A DNA stretch of 41,468 nt from Chloroflexota bacterium. GTDB taxonomy: Bacteria; Chloroflexota; Limnocylindria; P2-11E. The stretch's first letter is position 1. The number at the start of each line of letters is the position of its first letter. The stretch lies in assembly GCA_005883775.1 (NCBI GenBank), contig VBEU01000056.1, positions 1-41,468 of the forward strand, written 5' to 3'. Below, piece by piece: positions 24,165-30,996 of the stretch. Both the position numbers and the translations under genes were made by a program. Under the pieces are notes generated by a model. That model was not told the origin of the DNA. It ran no database searches and worked only from the letters and a program-made list of their open reading frames with translations.

Positions 24165-25234
24165 GCGGCCGCACCGATGCGTTCGGCGCGTTGCGTGCGG
24201 AGGTAGAGCACGCCACCGACGACGATCACCGAGAAGACGCTGACCGCTCGGTCGAGCACGGCGACGGCGACCGCGTCGTTCTGGGCGAGACCGAATCCGG
24301 TCGTCAACACATACACCATCGCGATCTCGACGAACCCGAAGCCCGCCGGAGTGAGCGGCACGGTCGTGAGGAGCGAGGACGAGACGGCCACAAAGATCAC
24401 CTGCGACGGCGGAAGGTAGAGCCCGAGCGCGAGGAGAACGAGCAGCAGACGGCTCGTCTCGAGGAACCAAACGAGGAGCGTCATCGGCCCGGCGACGGGC
24501 AGTGCGCGAAAGCTATGAAGGACTCCCTCTCGGAAGAGCCGTCCGATGCGGCGGACCTCCGCGGGAAAGAACCGCCCGAGCCGCGGACCGATCGCGTACA
24601 GCCCGACCAGGCCGATCAGGATGACCAGGCCGAGCGCGCTACCCGTGACATAGAGGACGTTCAGGTCCGGCAAGATCGTGCGTCCGAACGCCACGTAGCC
24701 GTCGACGACAAGCAGGCCGAACACCACAAAAAGGTCGAGAAGCCGCTCCGCGACCACCACTCCGACCGTGCGCGAGAGCGATATGCCGAACCGGCGCTTC
24801 ACCAGATAGCTCCGGTACAGATCGCCGAGCTTTGCGGGCACCAGACAGTTCACGAACCACCCGAGGAGGAGGATTTCGAGCAGGTCGCGCCCGAAGATCC
24901 GCGTGCCGCCCTCGCGCAGCAGTCGGGCCCATCGGATGGCGCGCACCGGGAACGACAGGTAATACACGACGAGCGCCGCGACGACGAACACCGGATCCGC
25001 CCGTCGCAAGGTGCCGAACGCTTCCGACCAGTCGACGTTCCGGGCGAAGTAGGCGATGAGCGCGATCGGGATCACGGTCGAGATCAGCTCGCGCCAGCCG
25101 AACAGCTGGCGTCGAACGGCCAGCTCGTCGGTGCGCCCCGCCGCGGCGGCAAGCTGCTCGATCGTCGGGTCCTCGACGTGCGTCGAGGGCCGCTCTTTCA
25201 ACGAGTCGGGCTCGAGCTCTTTCGTCCGAGCCAC
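24161..25234 (-). CDS. Lysylphosphatidylglycerol synthase TM-region / flippase-like protein (UPF0104)
   Basis: 357 residues. A soluble N-terminus (about 1-45) is followed by eight or so helices with the UPF0104 hallmarks: VVYYLSFPVRAIRWARLLRE, LLGWFVNCLVPAKLGDLYRSY and TPAGFGFVEIAMVYVL. The family holds the flippase half of MprF, archaeal AglD-linked proteins and many genes in glycan clusters; it has no aminoacyl-transferase domain. Likely role here is translocation or handling of a lipid-linked intermediate. Overlaps the PHP gene by 37 bp at its start and the GT-C gene by 4 bp at its end. Confidence 0.85.
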   Translation of the reverse strand: MARTKELEPDSLKERPSTHVEDPTIEQLAAAAGRTDELAVRRQLFGWRELISTVIPIALIAYFARNVDWSEAFGTLRRADPVFVVAALVVYYLSFPVRAIRWARLLREGGTRIFGRDLLEILLLGWFVNCLVPAKLGDLYRSYLVKRRFGISLSRTVGVVVAERLLDLFVVFGLLVVDGYVAFGRTILPDLNVLYVTGSALGLVILIGLVGLYAIGPRLGRFFPAEVRRIGRLFREGVLHSFRALPVAGPMTLLVWFLETSRLLLVLLALGLYLPPSQVIFVAVSSSLLTTVPLTPAGFGFVEIAMVYVLTTGFGLAQNDAVAVAVLDRAVSVFSVIVVGGVLYLRTQRAERIGAAA

Positions 25235-25863
25235 TTCCGCAATCGGTCGTACCGGGTGAAGACGTGGACCCCGCCTCCGGAGAGCCGCCCTTCGGCGACG
25301 CCCTGACGGAGCGAGTCCAGGAAATCGGCGCGCCCCGCAAAGTCGGGCATCTCCACGAAGGCACGCCCGATCTCCACGGCGCGGTGCGCGTCGCTCCCGG
25401 CCGTGCCGACGATGCCGTGCGTCTTCGCGTACGCGGCGGCCGAGCGGTTGTTCAGGAAGATCGCCTCGCGAGCGTTGAAGATCTCGAGCGCGTCGATCTG
25501 CGAACGGAGTCGGTCCAGCGCGGGGCGGCGCATGTGATAGCGCCGATTGATGCTGAAGGGGTGCGGAACGATGGCGAGTCCGCCCTGATCGTGGATGCGG
25601 GCGATCGTCTCTTCCCCGGTCAGGTCACGCGGTATCGCGCGGTCGAGGAACAATCCGATGATCTCACCGTCGCGCGAGCTGATCTCTTCGCCGATGATGA
25701 CGCGAAAGCCATCCGCCAGCTCCCGCAGCCGAAGGCCGCCCTCGATGGTGTTGTGGTCGGTCGCGCAGATGACGTCGATGCGCGACGCGCGCACGGCGCG
25801 AGCCTGCTCGGCGATAGGAGTGCGGCTGTCCGGCGAAGCCTCGCAGTGCGTGTGCATGTCCAC
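25198..25863 (-). CDS. PHP-domain phosphoesterase
   Basis: 221 residues. PHP motifs in order: DMHTHCEASPDS (motif I), CATDHNT (motif II), GEEISSRDGEIIGLF, VPHPFS (motif III), and TAGSDAHRAVEIGRAF (motif IV). The His/Asp residues for a trinuclear metal site are complete, so hydrolytic activity is likely; related stand-alone PHP proteins cleave nucleotide 3',5'-bisphosphates, and others act as tyrosine phosphatases in capsule clusters. GTG 25863 places motif I at residues 2-5. It lies 23 bp after the GT4 gene in the glycan operon. Substrate unknown. Confidence 0.85.
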   Translation of the reverse strand: MDMHTHCEASPDSRTPIAEQARAVRASRIDVICATDHNTIEGGLRLRELADGFRVIIGEEISSRDGEIIGLFLDRAIPRDLTGEETIARIHDQGGLAIVPHPFSINRRYHMRRPALDRLRSQIDALEIFNAREAIFLNNRSAAAYAKTHGIVGTAGSDAHRAVEIGRAFVEMPDFAGRADFLDSLRQGVAEGRLSGGGVHVFTRYDRLRKWLGRKSSSPTR

Positions 25864-25886
25864 GCGAACCCGCTTGGCCTCGGTTC

Positions 25887-26990
25887 CTATGTGACCCTTC
25901 CTTTTTCGTGCGCATCCTCGACGACGGCGCGCACGCGCTGGCGAAATCGTGACACATCGAAGCGGCGCGACGAGTCGCGAAGGGCTTTCGGTTGGAAACG
26001 CGCGCGCTCCGCGCGGAGCACACCCTCGGCGAAGGCCCGCGGCTCGGGCACGTCGACCAGGACGCCCTCCTCGCCATCGCGGACGATGTCGAAAACCCCG
26101 CCGGCGGCCAGGGCGACGACCGGCGCGCCCGAGGCAAGGGCTTCGGCGCAGACGATCCCGAAGTCGTCCTCGGCCGGGAATACGAGGCCGCGCGCAGACG
26201 CCAGCAGCGAACGGAGGGTCGCGTCGTCGGCCCGTCCGGTGAATACGACGTTCTCGCCGGCCATGCGCTCGAGGGCTCCGCGCTCGCGGCCTTCGCCGAC
26301 GACGAGCAGGCGCAATCCGATCTCGTTGAATGCACGAACCGCGACGTCGGCGCGCTTGTACGACGAGAGTCGGCCGACGAAGAGCCAGAAGTCACCGCGT
26401 TCGTCGTTCGCCGCGAACGAAGCGACGTCGACCGGGGGATGGACGATCTCGATGGTGTTGGCCGCTACGCCGTAATACCTCTCGATCCGACCCCGCACCA
26501 CGGTCGAGTTCGCCATCCATCGATCGAAGCGTCGCGCCGCTCTCTGGTCATCGTCCCGCAGCCGGCCGAGCAGCTCGCGCACGAGCGGCACGAGCGGTTG
26601 TGGGACTTCCTCCTGTAGGTACCGTTCGCTCCAGTCGTACAGGTAACGCGTCGGGGAGTGGCAGTACGCCACCGCAACGGTGCGATCCGCGAGGCCAATC
26701 TCCTTTATGAACGCGCTCGTGGAGACGAGAGCGACGTCGGTCTCGGGCGGCACACGCAGCGCGCGGGCGGCGTTCGGATAGAGCGGCAGCAGCAGGCGAT
26801 GGCTCTCCCCAAGCAGGAGCCATTGGAGATAGCTCGTTCGAAGATTCCAACCGGGCAGATCCCCATAGCGCCGACGATCGTGGAAGAACGTGTAGACGGG
26901 GGCCGCGGGCCACATCTCGTGAAAGGTCTCGACCACGCGCTCCGCGCCCCCGTGCGCGACGAAATACTCGTGCGCCAGGGCGAGCCTCAT
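25887..26990 (-). CDS. Family 4 glycosyltransferase (WcaI/MtfB-like)
   Basis: 367 residues, GT-B fold. N-terminal acceptor domain: LALAHEYFVAHGGAERVVE with the Gly-Gly loop, and AYCHSPTRYLYDW. C-terminal donor domain: FVGRLSSYKRADVAV, GEGRERGALER and the E-x7-E motif AEDDFGIVCAEALASG, which binds the nucleotide-sugar ribose and phosphate. Retaining transfer of a sugar, often mannose, onto a lipid-linked or polysaccharide acceptor at the cytosolic face. ATG 26990 overlaps the wecG stop (ATGA); codons upstream belong to the other gene. Donor sugar cannot be read from sequence. Confidence 0.88.
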   Translation of the reverse strand: MRLALAHEYFVAHGGAERVVETFHEMWPAAPVYTFFHDRRRYGDLPGWNLRTSYLQWLLLGESHRLLLPLYPNAARALRVPPETDVALVSTSAFIKEIGLADRTVAVAYCHSPTRYLYDWSERYLQEEVPQPLVPLVRELLGRLRDDDQRAARRFDRWMANSTVVRGRIERYYGVAANTIEIVHPPVDVASFAANDERGDFWLFVGRLSSYKRADVAVRAFNEIGLRLLVVGEGRERGALERMAGENVVFTGRADDATLRSLLASARGLVFPAEDDFGIVCAEALASGAPVVALAAGGVFDIVRDGEEGVLVDVPEPRAFAEGVLRAERARFQPKALRDSSRRFDVSRFRQRVRAVVEDAHEKGRVT

Positions 26991-27718
26991 CGGCCAAAAA
27001 TGCGCTGCCGCGCGACGAGCGCCGCGAAGACCGGCAGGACGCGCTGGCGACGCCAGCGGTGCGGCTCGAAGGCGAGCCGCCAGAGCCACTCGAAGCCGAT
27101 GGCGTGGACGATGCGCGGTGGCACGCGCACGCGCCCCGCCAGCTGATCGAAGACCCCTCCGACCCCGATGGCGGTCCGAACCGATGGGAGGAGCGGCAGA
27201 TTCCGGGCGATCCAGCGCTCCTGCGCCGGCATGCCGTAGGCGACGAGGAGGACGCGCGCACCGGTGTCCTCGATCCGCCGGCGGATCGATTCGTCGCTCT
27301 CCGGCGCAGGCGACCCCGCATACGTGCCCGCTACGCGGAGCGACGGGATCCGCCGCACCAGCGTCGCGGCCGCGCGGTCGGCAACGCCCGGCGCCGCGCC
27401 GAGCAGGAAGACTGGCCCGCTCGCGAGCTGAAGGACGGCGGGCACGAGCAGACGGCCGGGGACTCGACCGGGCAGAGGATCGCGCAGGACGCGCGAGGCG
27501 ACGAGGACCCCGGTCCCATCGGCGACGACCAGCTCGGACGCTAAAGCGATCTTCGCGAGCTCGGTATCGCGGCGAGCGAGCATGACGAACTCGGGATTCG
27601 CCGTTATCGCGAAGGTCCGTTGGCCGGCGGCATGACGTTCGATGATCCGTTCCGCTGCTGCGGCAAGGTCGACACGGTCGAAGCCCACGCCAAGGATGTC
27701 GACGCGCCGCGGCGCCAA
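26987..27718 (-). CDS. WecG/TagA/CpsF-family (GT26) glycosyltransferase
   Basis: 243 residues. Family motifs: ITANPEFVMLARRD, VVADGTGVLVASR (containing the conserved Asp proposed as catalytic in TagA), VFLLGAAPGVADRAA, VLLVAYGMPAQERW and IGVGGVFDQLAGRVRVPP. GT26 enzymes transfer N-acetylmannosamine or a related sugar to an undecaprenyl-PP-linked acceptor in teichoic acid, enterobacterial common antigen or exopolysaccharide synthesis. TTG 27718 gives the normal N-terminus and lies 10 bp after mreB. First of the glycan genes proper and overlaps the GT4 gene by 4 bp. Confidence 0.9.
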   Translation of the reverse strand: MAPRRVDILGVGFDRVDLAAAAERIIERHAAGQRTFAITANPEFVMLARRDTELAKIALASELVVADGTGVLVASRVLRDPLPGRVPGRLLVPAVLQLASGPVFLLGAAPGVADRAAATLVRRIPSLRVAGTYAGSPAPESDESIRRRIEDTGARVLLVAYGMPAQERWIARNLPLLPSVRTAIGVGGVFDQLAGRVRVPPRIVHAIGFEWLWRLAFEPHRWRRQRVLPVFAALVARQRIFGR

Positions 27719-27728
27719 GGCTCGCTCG

Positions 27729-28682
27729 CTAGTGGACTGCGACGAGGCTTCTGCGGAAGAAGTCGAGATGCTCGAGCGCGAGACCCGTGCCCTTGGCGAC
27801 GCAGTAGAGCGGGTTCTCGGCTACGTAGCAGGCGACGCCGGTAACCTGCGTCAAGAGCTTGTCCATGTTGCGTAGGAGCGCGCCGCCGCCGGACAGGACC
27901 ATTCCCTTGTCGATGACGTCGGACGCGAGCTCGGGCGGCGTTTCCTCGAGAACGGCCTTCACCGCACCCATGATCTGCTGAAGAACGGGATCCATCGCTT
28001 CGGAGATCTCGTTCGACCCGATCGTGATCGTTCGCGGCAGACCGGCGATGAGGTCCCGCCCGCGCACCTCCATGGTGAGCTCGGGATCCATCGGCAGCGC
28101 CGAGCCGATCTGGATCTTCACGTCCTCGGCGGTGCGCTCGCCGATCATCAGGTTGTAGCGCTTGCGAACGAAGTTCGCGATCGCTTCGTCGAGCTTGTTC
28201 CCGGCGGCGCGGACGCTCCGCGACACCACGATGCCGCCTAGGGAGATGACCGCGATCTCAGCGGTCCCGCCGCCGATGTCGATGATGAGATTCCCGGATG
28301 GCCCCGATATCGGGATGTTCGCGCCGATCGCGGCGGCGAGCGGCTCCTCGATGAGATGCGCCTCGCGCGCGCCGGCTCGGATCGCGGCATCCTTGACGGC
28401 GCGCCGCTCGACGCTCGTGACGCCGGATGGAACGCAGATCATGAGCTGGGGCTGGAAGATGCGGACCTGGCCACACACCTTGTTGATGAAGTACCTGAGC
28501 ATGTACTCGGTGCCGAGCATGAGCCTCGCCTCCTCGCCTACGGCGACGATCCGGGGCCGGTTCGAGCCATCCTCCTTCGCCAGCGCGACGACTGATGGCT
28601 CGGTGAGCACGATCCCCTTCCCACGGACGTAAACGATGACGTTGGCGGTGCCGAGGTCGATGCCGATCTGGCGGGAGAACAC
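27729..28682 (-). CDS. mreB: Rod-shape protein MreB, lacking about 22 internal residues
   Basis: 317 residues; MreB is usually 335-347. Actin-family motifs are clear: GIDLGTANVIVYV (phosphate 1), IPISGPSGNLIIDIGGGTAE (phosphate 2) and GMVLSGGGALLRNMD (adenosine). MreB filaments guide lateral cell-wall synthesis under the membrane. After VGEEARLMLG the sequence jumps to TEYMLRYFINKV; the segment expected between them (RTPGNI...RPLRDGVIADY in typical MreB) is absent, in frame, at about 28511. This conserved loop is normally essential to the fold, so the protein is defective or the sequence has lost about 66 bp. GTG 28682 is supported by TAGAGT 7 nt upstream. It leads the glycan cluster. Confidence 0.9.
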   Translation of the reverse strand: MFSRQIGIDLGTANVIVYVRGKGIVLTEPSVVALAKEDGSNRPRIVAVGEEARLMLGTEYMLRYFINKVCGQVRIFQPQLMICVPSGVTSVERRAVKDAAIRAGAREAHLIEEPLAAAIGANIPISGPSGNLIIDIGGGTAEIAVISLGGIVVSRSVRAAGNKLDEAIANFVRKRYNLMIGERTAEDVKIQIGSALPMDPELTMEVRGRDLIAGLPRTITIGSNEISEAMDPVLQQIMGAVKAVLEETPPELASDVIDKGMVLSGGGALLRNMDKLLTQVTGVACYVAENPLYCVAKGTGLALEHLDFFRRSLVAVH

Positions 28683-28695
28683 GCGGTGAACTCTA
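28683..28695 (-). promoter_or_regulatory. Putative leaderless promoter (-10) of mreB
   Basis: On the minus strand TAGAGT (28695-28690) is followed by 7 nt and the GTG at 28682. It fits TANNNT and has no Shine-Dalgarno. It comes directly after the hairpin that ends the ZIP transporter unit, so mreB has its own start of transcription. Confidence 0.45.
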
Positions 28696-28702
28696 ACGGG
28701 CT

Positions 28703-28737
28703 AAAAGACCGAAAGGTGCGCTAACTCGTTACGCACC
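28703..28737 (-). terminator. Intrinsic terminator of the ZIP transporter gene
   Basis: Minus strand: GGTGCG (28737-28732) pairs with CGCACC (28720-28715), and the inner TAAC/GTTA segments (28731-28728 with 28725-28722) extend the stem to about 9-10 bp with one bulged base. TTTCGGTCTTTT follows (28714-28703). The stop codon of the ZIP gene (28729-28731) is inside the stem. Confidence 0.6.
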
Positions 28738-29574
28738 GACCGCTGTGAGAACGAAGTCGGTTGCAAATCCAAGGAGGAGCCCGGCCAGGATGCCCCACGT
28801 CGTCATGTCTTTGTGACCGAGCTTTCGTGCGACGGCGAGCAGCTCGATCACGACATACAGGATGGATCCTGCGGCGAGTGCCAGGAATGCCGCGAAGACC
28901 GACTCGTTCTGAAAGGACTGACCGATGATCGTCCCGACGAAAGTCGGACCGCCCGCGATCAGGCCGAGCGCCCCTAGGAAACGCCAGCTTGGGAGGTGCG
29001 TTTCGCCGGCGAGGGGCCCGACGATGCCGAAGCCCTCCGTCGCGTTGTGGAGCGCGAACCCGATGACCAGGACCAGGGCCAAACGAAGCTGTCCGCCAGC
29101 CGCGGACTGGCCGATCGCGAGACCCTCTGAGAGATTGTGGAAACCGATCCCAAGCGCAATGAAGAAGGCAAGGCGCTCGGCGGGCCGTAACCGTGCGATC
29201 GGGCCGGTCCGAAGCTCACGAACGTCCGCCGCGCCCGGTCCAAAGCGCACCGTCGCGCGGGCACGGCGCGCGAGCCACAGGTCGTAGTACACGAGGCTCA
29301 TCAATCCGACGGTCAAAGACACCGCAAAGACAACGGCGAGCCAGCCAAAGTGGAGCCAGGCTCCGCCGCCCTTGGCCTCCGCGAGCGCCGCCTCAACCGG
29401 CTCGATCCCCTTTGCGAGGACGTCCCAGAAGAGAAAAAGGAGAATGCCCGTTGCGCCGGCGTTCAAAAGCGACCGCATACGGTTGGATGCGCCGCGCAGA
29501 CGGCCGAGCGGCAGGCCCAGGAAAACGGTGAAGCCGGCGATCGCGCCGAGCGCGAGGATCTCGCCCATCGACAT
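28729..29574 (-). CDS. ZIP-family divalent metal transporter
   Basis: 281 residues with about eight membrane helices. The metal-binding helices carry FHNLSEGLAIG and LHNATEGFGIV, the two HNxxEG-type motifs of ZIP proteins, followed by GGPTFVGTIIG. ZIP proteins move Zn, Mn or Fe toward the cytosol. Divergent from the mntR-like gene with a DtxR-type operator between them, so manganese or iron is the likely cargo and repression by that regulator is likely. ATG 29574 has GGAAGAGAG upstream; a second ATG at 29568 is also possible. A strong hairpin ends the unit. Confidence 0.85.
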   Translation of the reverse strand: MSMGEILALGAIAGFTVFLGLPLGRLRGASNRMRSLLNAGATGILLFLFWDVLAKGIEPVEAALAEAKGGGAWLHFGWLAVVFAVSLTVGLMSLVYYDLWLARRARATVRFGPGAADVRELRTGPIARLRPAERLAFFIALGIGFHNLSEGLAIGQSAAGGQLRLALVLVIGFALHNATEGFGIVGPLAGETHLPSWRFLGALGLIAGGPTFVGTIIGQSFQNESVFAAFLALAAGSILYVVIELLAVARKLGHKDMTTWGILAGLLLGFATDFVLTAVGA

Positions 29575-29643
29575 CGCGGCTCTCTTCCACTCCCGGTGCG
29601 ATACTCGCCGCGGGGGCGCTCCTCTTTTGGTCGCCCTAACGGC

Positions 29644-29658
29644 TAAGGTGAGCCTAAC
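29644..29658. promoter_or_regulatory. DtxR/MntR-type operator between the ZIP gene and mntR
   Basis: TAAGGTGAGCCTAAC matches 13 of 15 positions of the DtxR/IdeR consensus core TTAGGTTAGCCTAAC. A further half site CCTAAC lies at 29635-29640. The box is centred between divergent genes for a ZIP transporter and a DtxR-family repressor, the usual place for such an operator, and would overlap the start region of the repressor promoter. Confidence 0.65.
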
Positions 29659-29671
29659 GATTTCCGACTGC

Positions 29672-29685
29672 GGAGGTCAACAATT
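29672..29685 (+). promoter_or_regulatory. Strong ribosome binding site in front of an ATT start codon
   Basis: GGAGGT (29672-29677), a full anti-16S match, is 5 nt from ATT (29683-29685). Translation from this ATT gives MTTSPAVEEY, nearly the same as the N-terminus of Bacillus MntR (MTTPSMEDY). No ATG, GTG or TTG is near the expected position; the next GTG (29701) has no such site. Confidence 0.6.
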
Positions 29686-30330
29686 ACCACCTCGCCCGCC
29701 GTGGAGGAGTATCTCCAGGCTATTTACACGCTCGCCGATGAGAACGGGCACGTCGTCTCGGCGCGCCTCGCGGAATTCCTAGGCTTCTCAGCTCCGGCCG
29801 TTTCGGAGATGGTCCACCGGCTCGAGCGCGAGGGTCTGATCGCCCTCGACGACCGTAAAGAAGTGCATCTTACCAAGACAGGAAAGCGGCACGCCGACTC
29901 GGTCGTCCGTCGCCACCGCCTCGCCGAACGGTTCCTCGTCGAGGTGCTCGGCTTTGAGTGGTGGAAGACCCACGAAGAGGCGGAGCGCCTCGAGCATGCG
30001 ATGTCGCCAGAAATGGAGCAGCGCATCCAGAACGTGCTCGGCGATCCGCAGACCTGTCCGCACGGAAATCCGATGCCGGGCGTGATGGGGCGCCCGACGA
30101 AGCCGCTCGAGCGCGTGATCCCGGGGACCACGGCCACCGTCGAGCGCATCCCCGATCAGTTCGAGCACGAACCCGGCTTCCTCGAGTACCTCGACTCGCA
30201 AGGGCTTCGGCCCGGCGTCGACATCATGGTCATCGACCTGCGGCACGGCGAGCCGATCCGTGTCATGGTCGATGGGACCGAGCGGACGATCCGCGCGGAC
30301 TGCGGCCAGAAGGTTTGGGTACGAGCATGA
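29683..30330 (+). CDS. mntR: MntR/DtxR-family metal-dependent repressor
   Basis: 215 residues if started at ATT 29683. A winged helix covers 1-70 (EEYLQAIYTLADENG, SAPAVSEMVHRLEREGL), the dimerisation and metal domain about 72-130 (RHRLAERFLVEVLGF, HEEAERLEHAMS, CPHGNPMPG), and a C-terminal SH3/FeoA-like domain 140-215. The key position that is Cys102 in DtxR is Glu here (AERLEH), as in manganese-specific MntR. Metal-bound dimers would repress the ZIP gene and itself through the box at 29644. GTG 29701 is the alternative start but removes the first residues of helix one. The stop overlaps the next gene (ATGA). Confidence 0.87.
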   Translation: MTTSPAVEEYLQAIYTLADENGHVVSARLAEFLGFSAPAVSEMVHRLEREGLIALDDRKEVHLTKTGKRHADSVVRRHRLAERFLVEVLGFEWWKTHEEAERLEHAMSPEMEQRIQNVLGDPQTCPHGNPMPGVMGRPTKPLERVIPGTTATVERIPDQFEHEPGFLEYLDSQGLRPGVDIMVIDLRHGEPIRVMVDGTERTIRADCGQKVWVRA

Positions 30331-30995
30331 AAGAGACGCCCGCGATATACGTTCAGGGCGAGGGCAGCTACTGGCTCGCGCACGTTCCGGTGCTCCGTGG
30401 ATGCATTGCCTCGGGGACGACGCGCGACGGAGCGATCACGAATGCGCGGCGCGCTTTCCGCGCGTACCTCGAGCTCCTCGACGCGCGTGGTGTGTCGATC
30501 GAGCACTGGAAAGACCTGGACCCCGCGACCTTCGAGGTGCGCGAGCTGCCAGCCGATCGCGTCGTGCCCGAAGACATCGGGCTGCTCGAGGAGCACGAGC
30601 TCCGCGACTTCCTGCACCAGTTCGAGGCCTCGCGCGCCGCGCTCATGTCTCTGGTCCGCGAGATCTCACCCGAGGAGATCGAGCGGAAACCGACCGAGAC
30701 GATGTGGAGCGTGCGCGAAGCACTGGAGCACGTGATGCTCACCGAAGCCGATTTCTTGTCGCGGCTCGAGAAGTGGCCGGCCGACCCGTACAACACGCTG
30801 CAGGCCGTCCATCGCCTGGTCTTCCAGCGATTCACCGTGATGGAGCCAGCAGACACCGCGCTCGATCACGTGGTGATGGGACGGCGGTGGACGACGCGGA
30901 AAGTGATGCGGCGGATGCTCGAGCACGAGTTCGAGCATTTCGGGCACATCAAGGAGATCGTCGCCGCGCTTGGAGCGAACCGCCCGCCGGAATGA
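30327..30995 (+). CDS. HicB-like domain fused to a DinB domain
   Basis: 222 residues. The N-terminal 60 or so resemble HicB antitoxins/UPF0150 (EGSYWLAHVPVLRGCIASGT, TNARRAFRAYLELL). A linker leads to a DinB four-helix domain (about 85-220) with candidate ligands in EALEHVMLTEADF and HEFEHFGHIKE. No HicA toxin gene is next to it, so it is not a plain antitoxin; the HicB fold may be a ligand or partner-binding module for the DinB enzyme. ATG 30327 overlaps the mntR stop, implying co-expression with metal control. Activity unknown. Confidence 0.72.
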   Translation: MKETPAIYVQGEGSYWLAHVPVLRGCIASGTTRDGAITNARRAFRAYLELLDARGVSIEHWKDLDPATFEVRELPADRVVPEDIGLLEEHELRDFLHQFEASRAALMSLVREISPEEIERKPTETMWSVREALEHVMLTEADFLSRLEKWPADPYNTLQAVHRLVFQRFTVMEPADTALDHVVMGRRWTTRKVMRRMLEHEFEHFGHIKEIVAALGANRPPE

Positions 30996-30996
30996 G

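Noticed and set aside
22800..24206. 468-codon open frame on the plus strand opposite the GT-C gene
   Set aside because: Extremely rich in Arg, Glu and Asp, no domain, and the minus-strand frame has clear membrane helices and GT-C motifs.
24191..25306. 371-codon open frame on the plus strand opposite the flippase-like gene
   Set aside because: Charged, low-complexity shadow; the opposite frame has UPF0104 motifs.
30327..30995. HicAB toxin-antitoxin module
   Set aside because: Only a HicB-like domain is present, fused to DinB; no HicA-like double-stranded-RNA-binding protein is encoded on either side.
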